From positions 146,471 to 210,470 of the forward strand of contig CBIHNW010000006.1 of NCBI GenBank assembly GCA_966211795.1: a stretch of DNA of 64,000 nt, given 5' to 3'. This document shows positions 42,410 through 50,685 of the stretch, one piece after another. The first letter of the stretch is position 1. The number at the start of each line of letters is the position of its first letter. The position numbers and the translations under genes were made by a program. The DNA comes from 21-14-0-10-47-8 sp966211795. Its GTDB lineage: Bacteria; Bdellovibrionota; Bdellovibrionia; Bdellovibrionales; Bdellovibrionaceae. Below the pieces are notes generated by a model. The model was given only the letters and a program-made list of their open reading frames with translations. It did no database searches and had not been told where the DNA came from.

Positions 42410-43166
42410 GTCGGGTTGTGGCTTGCTGATTTTAACGATGATGCTTTCATTGGCGATGCCGACGCACGCGGCCCGCGCGGTGAAAAAAACCGGAGCGACG
42501 AAAACGGATGTGGTTGCACGCAAAGAAAAGGTGGCCGATTCGCTGACTCATCAAGCGCGGATGGCTTATCAGCAGAAAAATTATGCCGAGTCCATTCGTC
42601 TTTACCGCGCAATTCCGGAAAATGATTCTCGCTACCTAGCGACGCGCGAGGAATTGGGTTGGGCTTATCTGCAGGCCGGCCAGTGGTCACAGCTTCAGGG
42701 CATGCTGCGCGATCTGAACACCAGCGTGGTCCCGGTGTCGCAGCGACTTGAAGGCCGAGTGCTTGCTGCCATTTCTGAGATGAGACTGTGTCACTATCAA
42801 GACGTGCAAACAGAAATTCAAAAATTTCAAAATGAAATGCGCCCTTACGCCAAGTCTTTGCAGGCACAGCCCAATTCGCTGGCCAAGACCAACAAGATCA
42901 AGATGGTTCAGGAAGCGATTTTGAAAATGAAGTTTGTGCGCCTGGAATTGTTGAACCAGTTGCGATTGGTCCAAGCTTTGAATAAATCTGGCGAGATGAC
43001 CGGCCTGGGTCTGGCGGCCGCTTCTGAAAATGCGGTGGACAAATCGTCCCGCAGCTCGCAAATGGATTTCGCTGTGGATGAATCTTTCTGGGCGGACGAG
43101 TTTTTAAACAAGGTGTCCTATGAAGAGTCCAGTTGCGCCAGTTTGCAAAAAGGAGCGCGTCTATGA
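42399..43166 (+). CDS. Small exported TPR protein (GltC/GltE-like position)
   Basis: 255 aa from the ATG at 42399, overlapping the barrel gene by 11 bp. A signal-like N terminus (CGLLILTMMLSLAMPTHA) is followed by TPR-like helices (ARMAYQQKNYAESIRLYRAIP, ATREELGWAYLQAGQWSQL). The C-terminal half is helical and less clear. Probably a periplasmic adaptor of the complex. It overlaps the VWA gene by 4 bp. Confidence 0.75.
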   Translation: MCSKSGCGLLILTMMLSLAMPTHAARAVKKTGATKTDVVARKEKVADSLTHQARMAYQQKNYAESIRLYRAIPENDSRYLATREELGWAYLQAGQWSQLQGMLRDLNTSVVPVSQRLEGRVLAAISEMRLCHYQDVQTEIQKFQNEMRPYAKSLQAQPNSLAKTNKIKMVQEAILKMKFVRLELLNQLRLVQALNKSGEMTGLGLAAASENAVDKSSRSSQMDFAVDESFWADEFLNKVSYEESSCASLQKGARL

Positions 43167-44281
43167 TTTTGGCCGAAAACTTGATGGTGAATTCGGTTTT
43201 GCGCTTGGGCCTGAAGCGAAACTGTTGGTTGCTGCTCGCGACGGGTTTTCTTTTTCTGGGGTGTGACAAGGGTTCTGATTTTCTGCAAAAGCCACCGGCC
43301 CCAGTGATCAATGCGAAAACTGAAGTGCCACCGACCTCGACGACGACAACCACCACTTCAACGACGACTACGACCACCACAACAACCATCCCATTGGTTT
43401 CGACCGTCTATAAATTAGAGCAATCCAGCTTTGAAACCCGCGGTACGGATGTGGACATCGTTTGGGTGATTGATAACAGCAACAGCATGGGCGCCGTTCA
43501 ACAGAAGGTGATTCAAAATACCGACACCTTCATCAAAAGTTTTGTCAGCGACAGTCGTCTGCATTGGAAAATGGGATTGATCTCGACCAGCGTCGGCGAG
43601 CAGCCTTATCTGGGTTTTGGGACAACCGATGTGCTGGATTGGAAGACGCCAGATGTGGTGACCAAATTTCAAGCGGCCGTCGGGCGCCTTGGGACCGAAG
43701 GCGATTCGACCGAGCAGACCTTTGATCCTTTCGTCAATCAGATGAAAGCACACCCGGACTTTCTAAGACCCAACGCATTTTTGGCTCTGATCATGGTCAC
43801 TGACGTCAGCGAACAAAGTTACACCTACAATGCGACTTCATTTTTATCTTACCTCACCGGCTTAAAGGGTGGGCATCAAGAAAAAATTCTGACCTACGGT
43901 GTGATTCCGGCGGATGGCTCGGCTTGCGGAGAAAGCTATGGGTCACCGATTTATGGCTACCCCGATTTGATCACCGCCACGAACGGCAAACGCTACGATC
44001 TTTGCGCCGCCGATTTCGGCCCCAGCTTGGCGGCTCTGGGCGCGGACTTGGTGAATCACTTGACCCTGCTCAACCCGATCATCGCGGTCGAACAGGCCAT
44101 CGATCTCAAAACTTTGGTGATCCGTCACAAGGGCGTGGTGCTAAAGCAGGGCTTCCTTTCAGAAGGCGGGCAGTGGATCTACGACGTGGAAACCAACACG
44201 ATCCGCATCCTGGATTCAACCCTGCTGGACGCAACGGACCCGTACTTTACGCTGACCTACCGGGTGATGAGCGGGCCGTAG
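43163..44281 (+). CDS. VWA-domain lipoprotein with Thr-rich spacer
   Basis: 372 aa (an ATG at 43184 is an alternative start). The lipoprotein signal ends at FLFLGC and is followed by a Thr-rich spacer like that of the lipoprotein at 41103. The von Willebrand A domain has the MIDAS motif DIVWVIDNSNSMG (DxSxS) and a later conserved Asp in ALIMVTDVSEQS. Such domains bind ligands through a metal ion and act in adhesion or complex assembly. As the last gene of the operon it may be the surface-facing part of the machine. A VWA lipoprotein is not among the Glt proteins I know. Confidence 0.85.
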   Translation: MILAENLMVNSVLRLGLKRNCWLLLATGFLFLGCDKGSDFLQKPPAPVINAKTEVPPTSTTTTTTSTTTTTTTTTIPLVSTVYKLEQSSFETRGTDVDIVWVIDNSNSMGAVQQKVIQNTDTFIKSFVSDSRLHWKMGLISTSVGEQPYLGFGTTDVLDWKTPDVVTKFQAAVGRLGTEGDSTEQTFDPFVNQMKAHPDFLRPNAFLALIMVTDVSEQSYTYNATSFLSYLTGLKGGHQEKILTYGVIPADGSACGESYGSPIYGYPDLITATNGKRYDLCAADFGPSLAALGADLVNHLTLLNPIIAVEQAIDLKTLVIRHKGVVLKQGFLSEGGQWIYDVETNTIRILDSTLLDATDPYFTLTYRVMSGP

Positions 44282-44361
44282 GAAGACCTGGGGTCGAAGG
44301 ATTCAAGCGCTTCTGAGTTCGCCGCCGGGATGGTGGTGAAAATTTTTTTGGGAAACAATTG

Positions 44362-44463
44362 CTATAAGGTGTACCCATACAAATTCGTATCCCCACCGCC
44401 AAAGAGGATCGGATCCTTACTCGTCCATCTTCCTATCTCCCGATCATAACTTCTGCCAAAGTT
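44362..44463 (-). pseudogene. Rhs core fragment
   Basis: 33 codons on the minus strand, bounded by stops, read FGRSYDREIGRWTSKDPI and then LFGGGDTNLYGYT. They match the Rhs core end of the intact gene at 46.9 kb (FGARDYDPETGRWTSKDPI, LFNGGDTNLFGYV). This is an orphan piece of a second Rhs gene, now lying downstream of the VWA gene. Confidence 0.85.
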
Positions 44464-44936
44464 CTAAGTTGCAACGCTCAATGCATTTAATTTACGGTCA
44501 GCGCAAATTCTGCGCTCAAATATTCTGAATTTTCCAAATTGTTTGGCATGCATTAGGCACGACAGAAAATGCTCCCAAAGTCTCTTGATCCAAAACTACT
44601 TCCGCCCTTCTAGGGACTTATTTACTTTCGTTTCAAATCTATGGTGACGTACTCACTCGTCATCGTGGCGTTCCGCTCGAGTATTCTGGCCTTCTTTGAA
44701 CTCGAGTATCCGTTAATTATACGTCTCTTTCCTTGAAATCCACCGATTGGCCCCGGATCCCATCGACTCTTTGGCGACTGAGTTGTCGCCGCCCTATTTC
44801 ACGGTCCACTGGGTCTAGTTTAAATCAAACAAAACTATGTCGATAAGACTTTCCCAAAGTGCGCGTCTTTTTGACATGCGTTTCTCATTGAGAATACGTA
44901 GGGCGATCTATTGCCTGGAGTTTGGACGCTTTTGGC
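44464..44936. other. Decayed intergenic stretch
   Basis: No open gene. It holds the repeat TTTGGCATGCATTAGGCACGA at 44542-44562 and probably further unreadable remains of mobile DNA between the Rhs scrap and the integrase scrap. Confidence 0.4.
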
Positions 44937-45101
44937 ATGGGTAAATTCGACCATACGTTCGCTTATCACTTTATCCGTAAAGGCGGAACTATGAGTCAGC
45001 TTCAAGCGATTCTTGGTCATCGCGGGATTGATATGACCAACGAAATGTACGGAGAAATTATTCCAAAAAATATTGAGAAGACGACGCCGTATGATTTTTA
45101 A
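44937..45101 (+). pseudogene. Tyrosine recombinase (phage-type integrase) C-terminal fragment
   Basis: 54 codons read GKFDHTFAYHFIRKGG, then LQAILGHRGIDMTNEMYGEI. This corresponds to the end of the catalytic domain of tyrosine recombinases: HxxA/R region, LQxxLGH and the catalytic Tyr in MY. The usual Arg in HxLR is Ala here (HTFA), which also occurs in intact members. The N-terminal and core parts are missing; the preceding codons are open but not convincing. It marks a former integration event. The stop overlaps that of the convergent HEPN-like gene. Confidence 0.75.
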
Positions 45102-45661
45102 AGAGGGCCAGGAGTAATCTCTTTTTTTGACGTCTGCTCCAACAGGCGATCAATTGTTGATATGTTGGTTTGCAGAACCCCAGCTGCCAATGGAAAAAAT
45201 CCTGAAGTTCCTATTGCCAAAAGCCATTCAAATATACTTGATGACTTTATTGGTTTTGATCCAATGTCTCGTACCTCGCCTGTATTAAGATCAAGGGCAA
45301 AGCCTTCTGGTTTGCTCAGCTTATTAGCTTCAACCTCGTCTAACTTTATTGATGCTGCTTCAAAATCACCATGCAAAACCTTGTTCCGAATAACTCTTCC
45401 TGCCTTTAGCTTCTTAACTTCCTCCAGAGTTAAATTCCGTTCAAAGCTTTTAAAAATGCCATTTTCTACATCTTCAAGTTTTTTTGAGTGAGCTAGATGC
45501 GCCAACACTTCGTTGTTGTCAGCAAGGACTCGCATTTTAACTTCACAGATAGTTGCAAGTGCCGAGATTTTTCCAACTTGTTCTAAAAGTGAATCTACCA
45601 TAATTAATCCTTTCGCGTTCTCATTGGCACGCTCGCGATTTGTATCATTTGGCATTTTCAT
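45098..45661 (-). CDS. HEPN-like protein of unknown function
   Basis: 187 aa from the ATG at 45661 (45676 and 45736 are alternatives). The protein is mainly helical. ERNLTLEEVKKLKAGRVIRNKVLHGDFEAA carries an RNxxxH pattern (R-NKVL-H) as in HEPN ribonuclease or HEPN-related domains such as DUF4145-like proteins. A hydrophobic helix follows near residues 150-170 (FEWLLAIGTSGFFPLAAGVL). It is the last gene on the minus strand of an island with an Rhs protein and an integrase scrap. Either a toxin/defence RNase or a structural HEPN; not resolvable here. Confidence 0.5.
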   Translation of the reverse strand: MKMPNDTNRERANENAKGLIMVDSLLEQVGKISALATICEVKMRVLADNNEVLAHLAHSKKLEDVENGIFKSFERNLTLEEVKKLKAGRVIRNKVLHGDFEAASIKLDEVEANKLSKPEGFALDLNTGEVRDIGSKPIKSSSIFEWLLAIGTSGFFPLAAGVLQTNISTIDRLLEQTSKKEITPGPL

Positions 45662-45683
45662 GCTCAGTTTATCCATCGCATTA

Positions 45684-45801
45684 TCGTGCCAACAACATGC
45701 GACATGAGCCTTGAGTTGATCGTGCCAGAGATTCAAATTTTATTGAATTTTTTGGCACGAACTAGGCACGGATTCGCAGGAGGAATCGTAATTTTGGCAC
45801 G
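45684..45801. repeat. Cluster of GGCACG direct and inverted repeats
   Basis: CGTGCC occurs at 45685-45690 and 45721-45726, and GGCACG at 45753-45758, 45765-45770 and 45796-45801. The block TTTGGCACGAACTAGGCACG at 45751-45770 is closely similar to TTTGGCATGCATTAGGCACG at 44542-44561 (17 of 20 positions). The layout suggests recombinase arm sites, an attachment-site relic, or an operator array upstream of the HEPN-like gene. Confidence 0.55.
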
Positions 45802-45802
45802 G

Positions 45803-46117
45803 TCAATTTTCCGTATTTGACTGAGCAGAAACCGCAACGATCCTAAAATTTGACCATTTCGATTTCAATGCCCATCGAAGCGCGAATATCTGCGAAAAAA
45901 GAAATACGATCATCATAACGAACCAAATAACAAACAGAAATGGCATCTGCTTAATGTCAGGAGGCTGCGGCGGTTCGCCAGGTTTGGGAAATTGGATTAA
46001 GAAGCGCATGGCTATCATCATGAAAATCATAGTCGGCATCATAAGAATCCATCCGCGCCACAAAAAGGACCATAAAACCTTTGCTGTTTGGCCTAATGTA
46101 AGCTCAATTTTATTCAT
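45803..46117 (-). CDS. Small membrane protein downstream of the Rhs gene
   Basis: 104 aa from MNKIELTLGQTAK. Two strongly hydrophobic segments (about residues 16-40 and 60-82) are separated by a Pro-rich loop (FPKPGEPPQPPDIKQMP). It overlaps the upstream zinc-ribbon gene by 8 bp. No family was recognised. Location behind an Rhs gene raises the possibility of an immunity function, which is only inference. Confidence 0.6.
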   Translation of the reverse strand: MNKIELTLGQTAKVLWSFLWRGWILMMPTMIFMMIAMRFLIQFPKPGEPPQPPDIKQMPFLFVIWFVMMIVFLFSQIFALRWALKSKWSNFRIVAVSAQSNTEN

Positions 46118-46439
46118 CTGATGGCTCTCCATCCATTTTTTTGCCACACTTTGGACAAATAGGATCAACAGGAAAAAGAAGGTTCTTAAATTTAGCTACA
46201 GGCTGATTACAGTGAGGACAAGTGGCAAACTTGTATTTCCACGCGTGATAAATAAATAAGAAAAATAGCACCAAGGCCAGTGCGTTAGGAATAAAGGAAA
46301 CCAGTTTTGAATCGCCAAGAGTAAAGTGCAAAAGAGTTCCCAAAAGAATTGGAAGGAGCGGTGTCGCAACTAAATACGTCCACCCTAGTATTGCATCTCT
46401 TCGATATGTGCGCCAAAAGGCATTTGATTTTGAATTCAA
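46110..46439 (-). CDS. Zinc-ribbon membrane protein directly behind the Rhs gene
   Basis: 109 aa. It starts with TTG at 46439, one base after the Rhs stop, with TAGGA ahead of it. Two membrane helices (about 18-40 and 48-66) are followed by a zinc ribbon, CPHCNQPV and CPKCGKKM, near the C terminus. The tight coupling to the Rhs gene suggests a related function. Rhs genes are often followed by immunity genes; an alternative is a chaperone or assembly role. Confidence 0.65.
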   Translation of the reverse strand: MNSKSNAFWRTYRRDAILGWTYLVATPLLPILLGTLLHFTLGDSKLVSFIPNALALVLFFLFIYHAWKYKFATCPHCNQPVAKFKNLLFPVDPICPKCGKKMDGEPSDE

Positions 46440-46440
46440 G

Positions 46441-49400
46441 CTAAAATCCTACCGCATGACTGAGCCAGTTGTATAGGTTACCCTGATTTGTGACTTGGAC
46501 TGAAGTATGGTTCACAACTCCGTATCCAGCAACGCCTGCTCCTGCACCTGTAAATGGTATTGAGCCTGTAAGTGTAACTCCTCCTGATCCAACAAGGACT
46601 TGCCCTGAAGCTCCCGCCAATCCGACTCCTGCTGCGCCACCGACCCCATAGGAGTTTCCTTTTAGATCACAAAGATTATCGGCTCCAAGAGTAAGTGACG
46701 CCTGGCCGCCAGCTCCGCCATAGAGGCCTCCGCCGATATTGCCTTGAACACTCGTTGTATTTCCTGTTTGCCATTGGCCAGTTGAAGGGTTGAAAGAGAA
46801 CGCAAAGTTTTTGCCCGCGCCTCCACCAAGCAATCCAATTTGACCCAAGAAGCCTGCACCGATCTCGATTGCAAAGTCACCGCTAGGATCAATAAAGTTA
46901 ACGGGGTCGTTGGCAACATACCCAAACAAGTTCGTATCTCCACCGTTGAAAAGAATCGGATCCTTACTCGTCCACCGCCCAGTCTCCGGATCATAATCCC
47001 GCGCCCCAAATCGCACCAGCCCCGTATCTTCATCATACAAGCCACCAGCAAATCCGAAAGGCTGCAGGCCCGGACTCGAATCCTGCAGAACCTTACCGAA
47101 CTCGTTGTAATCAATTGCCTGCACAATGGTTCCATCGGTGGCATTCACCACTAGGCGGACCGAGCCCAATTGATCTTTCACGAATCGATATTTGATTCCG
47201 CCATTGATCATGTAATCAGGACTGTGGTTTTGGGTTGCGTAAACAAAGATGGATTTCAGCGTATTATTGGAACTGAGCTCTGCCGCCACGGTGCCATTGG
47301 CATTGTAGATAAACTTTTTTGTTGCCACGCCATCGACCAATTTAACACTGCGGTTTCTTTCACCATCGATGAGATAATCGATTTTTTTACCGGTGGGCAG
47401 ATTGACCGTCGCGAGCTGGCCGAATTCATCATAAAGATATTTGGTTACGTCCGAACCTTTCTGTTTTTGTGTCAGGGTTCCGTTTGCGGAAAAACTGTAG
47501 ATCGTATTTCCGTATTGCACCAAACGGTCTTGCGCATCGTATGTAGCGGACGTGGTGTTTTCGGACAGGCGATTGCCGTTGGCGTCGTATGTGTAATGAG
47601 AAACTGGGCTTCCGTTGACCACCACATCTGTCAGGTGGCCTGCGAGATCATAACTGTAAGCAAAGTTCTTCGTGCTCCCCAAAAGATTTTCAGTTTTGGA
47701 TTTGATTCTTCCTAATTTATCTCGCGTGTAGGTCGCTGAATAAATTCCGGTGGTCGCGGCGGAAAATGAGCTTTGAATGACCTCCCCAAAGCTATTAAAA
47801 ACTCGCAGCTCTTGAACATTTCCAATCTGGTCCGAAGTGATGGCTCCAGTGCTTGGTTCGCGACCTATCGTCAAATCTCCGACCTTCGTGGATAAGCTAT
47901 CGAGATTGTAAAGCAGTGGAATTTGCACTTGCTCATTGATGACCACTGCGTTGACCAGTTGGTAGTTACCCATGACGTAGCGGACGCGGCCGACTGTGTT
48001 TCCAGAATAAAAACGGTCCAGATGGAAATCTTCCTCTGGAGAGATCAAGAGTTTAATGCCATCACTTGAGATCGAAGTCTCCGGAACCGTGCTCGAGTAG
48101 CCGCCAAAGGTATATGCGATATTTTTAAAGGAACCCGTAATTTTGGCGATCTGACCGCCGATTGGGGTGTAAGTGTATACAAGTTCAGAACCGTCGGGTC
48201 TAACTTCATTCGTCAAATTTCGATCCCGATCATAGGTATATTTGGTAGGGGCGCCACCACCAGTGACGGCCGGTGGTGTATAGATGGAAAAAAGATCGAT
48301 GATATCGTAAACGAAACTGTGCAGGGCACTGCCAGGTGTTTGAAGACCGATCATATTTCCATTGAGATCATAGCTAAAACCTGTCGAAAATCCGGCTGCG
48401 TTTTTTTGCGAAAGCACTTTGTTGGACGAATCATATTGAAGCTCGACGATTTGACCTTCGGCATCCGTGATCGAAGACAATTGTCCGAGATTGTTATAGC
48501 CCAACTGGGTCAGACGATCTCCTTGTTGGGCCGAGATCAGGAATCCTTTCGGACTGTAGGTTAATTGAACGGGGAGCTGATTCCCAAATTGAAGGGATGT
48601 TGGTCTTTCAAAATCATCAATAACCGCATTGACTGATTGTCCAAGTCCCGTAACGGATGAAATGGTTCTTTGCTGTGAATTGTAATTTGTTGTCCGAAGT
48701 CCACCAGCATTATCTGTTACCTCGACTTTCTGTGTGTATTTGAAAAAATCGGTCGTGCTCAACGGCGTGTAGGTCGTGGTTGCACGTGTCGTCAAAGCTC
48801 CCTTGCGTCCGTTATCAGAGTTATATGCAAAAAACTGGGTGATGCCACCCAGACGAGGATCAATGTCTTTCATGGTGCTATAGCGTGTTGAGCCGTTGGT
48901 ATAGTTCGTCTGGTCCGAACCGACGGAAGAGTATTCCGTTTGCTTTTGGCCATCGGGTTTGGTCCATTCAAAAACTGTCTGGCCATAGGTGCTTCGGTCC
49001 ACTCGAAATTGGTTCGTTTTTCCCAAGAGTGTGGTGTGAATGACAGTGTACTGTCCAGGGCCTGGGTCGTTTCTAAATTTGCGCAAATAACTTTGGCCAT
49101 GGGCTGCATCAAAGTCGTAAAGGAGTTCGCCTTCCGCGCTATAGGTAAAGGTGCTTGCGCTTCCGTTTGGCTTTTTGAATACTGATAAAAGGCCACCGTA
49201 AGTGTAGGCCATGCGTGTGGTCTCACCTGTGGGAAGTGTGACGCTTGCCAAATATCCATCCGTATCGACAGAGACTCCGATTTGATGGCCGAATGGTCCC
49301 GTGATCAATGAAGGTGTGCCGTTCGCATCCCGCTGAATAGTTGTGATATTGCCACTGCCATCTTTCATCGATAGCAGGTGCCCATCATTATCATACGTAA

Positions 49401-50664
49401 AACTCCATTTGGTTTTTCCGGTTTTTGCAAATAAGGTTCGCAAATGTTGCCCCATGGGCGAGAACTGGAAGATCTCTGATCCATCGCGCGAACCAATTGT
49501 GTAGCCATCGAAATTGAGGTCGGGCAGTGGTTCGTGATACAAAAATAAGCCGCGGCTTGAATCCGTAGAGGCCGAGATAAATGTACCTCGCTGGAAGGTT
49601 TTCAAGTTCCTGACGAAAAGGGGAGCCGATCGTGCAATAAAAGAGTTAGTGAAGGTATTCACAACCGGGTCAATCCCTCCGGCTATGGTATTGATGATCC
49701 CAGTTTGGGAGATCTTTCGCACTCTCGAATTTCCGTAATCACTGATAAAGATGCTGCCATCGCGATCGACATCAATACCTTGTGGCTGGTTCAAGGCGGA
49801 TTCGGTCGCAGGAATGTTTTCATCCCCTTTGTCGGTCTCTCCGGTGCCAGCAAAACGGTGAATAATGCCGTCGTTAGTGATCACGCGAACAGTATTGGCG
49901 CCGGTATCGACAACATAAACTTCACCATTTAATCCCATGGCCAAATGGGTTGGGTTGTTAAAAGTGGCGGCAAGCGCACTGCCCTCGTCACCGGTGGCTT
50001 CAAAGGTCGTTTGCGTGGCGGCAAAAGGAAAAATCTGGCCATCCGCAGTGATTTTGCGAACGCGACGATTGGCACCATCGATAAAGTATAAAGTGCCATC
50101 CGGGCCTAATAACAAATCACTTGGATAATTGATTTGAGCATCACGGGCCAAACCAAAGTCCCCGCTGTTCCCGGGATTTCCACGCCCAACCACAATAGAG
50201 ACAATTCCAGCTGCATCTATTTTATAAATTCGGGAATGGGTTTGATCTGAGAAATAAACGATGCCACTGGCGCTAATAGCCATCCCGCCTACACCTGAGA
50301 TCTTAGACGTGCTTGCCGGCTGTCCTTCGACGGGAGTTCCGTCGCTGCCGGTTCCGATAATGGTTTGCACAATGCCATCTGGTCCAATTTTGCGAATTCG
50401 GTAATTGCCACTGTCAGCAATGTAGATGCTGCCATCGGGACCGACCGCAAGTTGATTGATCCCCGCAAAGTTTGCGTTCAGCGCAGGACCACCATCGCCG
50501 CCAAATCCAGGACTGTAAGAGCCTGCAATGCGATTGATGATCGGTGCCATCGTTGATCCATTGATGACTTCGCCCGTACCAAGATACAGGGCCTTGGCGG
50601 TGGGATTGTATCGATGGACATGACTGATGTTCCAACCGGCAATGTCCGAAGAATTCAACGGCAC
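46441..50664 (-). CDS. NHL + Rhs/YD-repeat protein (teneurin-like), C-terminal part of a split gene
   Basis: 1,407 aa from GTG 50664. The opening WNISHVHRYNPTAKALYLGTGEV and an NHL beta-propeller (about residues 30-345, repeats like VDRDGSIFISDYGNSRVRKI) are followed by many YD repeats (about 380-1200, e.g. YTYDANGNRLSE). The Rhs core end is RFGARDYDPETGRWTSKDPI with DPSGDF. The last 140 residues are Gly-rich and unlike known nuclease toxins. The same frame continues upstream across a single TAG (50686-50688) into the PKD protein, so both are probably one original polypeptide. No signal peptide of its own and a poor ribosome site support this. Confidence 0.85.
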   Translation of the reverse strand: MPLNSSDIAGWNISHVHRYNPTAKALYLGTGEVINGSTMAPIINRIAGSYSPGFGGDGGPALNANFAGINQLAVGPDGSIYIADSGNYRIRKIGPDGIVQTIIGTGSDGTPVEGQPASTSKISGVGGMAISASGIVYFSDQTHSRIYKIDAAGIVSIVVGRGNPGNSGDFGLARDAQINYPSDLLLGPDGTLYFIDGANRRVRKITADGQIFPFAATQTTFEATGDEGSALAATFNNPTHLAMGLNGEVYVVDTGANTVRVITNDGIIHRFAGTGETDKGDENIPATESALNQPQGIDVDRDGSIFISDYGNSRVRKISQTGIINTIAGGIDPVVNTFTNSFIARSAPLFVRNLKTFQRGTFISASTDSSRGLFLYHEPLPDLNFDGYTIGSRDGSEIFQFSPMGQHLRTLFAKTGKTKWSFTYDNDGHLLSMKDGSGNITTIQRDANGTPSLITGPFGHQIGVSVDTDGYLASVTLPTGETTRMAYTYGGLLSVFKKPNGSASTFTYSAEGELLYDFDAAHGQSYLRKFRNDPGPGQYTVIHTTLLGKTNQFRVDRSTYGQTVFEWTKPDGQKQTEYSSVGSDQTNYTNGSTRYSTMKDIDPRLGGITQFFAYNSDNGRKGALTTRATTTYTPLSTTDFFKYTQKVEVTDNAGGLRTTNYNSQQRTISSVTGLGQSVNAVIDDFERPTSLQFGNQLPVQLTYSPKGFLISAQQGDRLTQLGYNNLGQLSSITDAEGQIVELQYDSSNKVLSQKNAAGFSTGFSYDLNGNMIGLQTPGSALHSFVYDIIDLFSIYTPPAVTGGGAPTKYTYDRDRNLTNEVRPDGSELVYTYTPIGGQIAKITGSFKNIAYTFGGYSSTVPETSISSDGIKLLISPEEDFHLDRFYSGNTVGRVRYVMGNYQLVNAVVINEQVQIPLLYNLDSLSTKVGDLTIGREPSTGAITSDQIGNVQELRVFNSFGEVIQSSFSAATTGIYSATYTRDKLGRIKSKTENLLGSTKNFAYSYDLAGHLTDVVVNGSPVSHYTYDANGNRLSENTTSATYDAQDRLVQYGNTIYSFSANGTLTQKQKGSDVTKYLYDEFGQLATVNLPTGKKIDYLIDGERNRSVKLVDGVATKKFIYNANGTVAAELSSNNTLKSIFVYATQNHSPDYMINGGIKYRFVKDQLGSVRLVVNATDGTIVQAIDYNEFGKVLQDSSPGLQPFGFAGGLYDEDTGLVRFGARDYDPETGRWTSKDPILFNGGDTNLFGYVANDPVNFIDPSGDFAIEIGAGFLGQIGLLGGGAGKNFAFSFNPSTGQWQTGNTTSVQGNIGGGLYGGAGGQASLTLGADNLCDLKGNSYGVGGAAGVGLAGASGQVLVGSGGVTLTGSIPFTGAGAGVAGYGVVNHTSVQVTNQGNLYNWLSHAVGF

Positions 50665-50685
50665 CCCATGACCGATGGGGACAGT

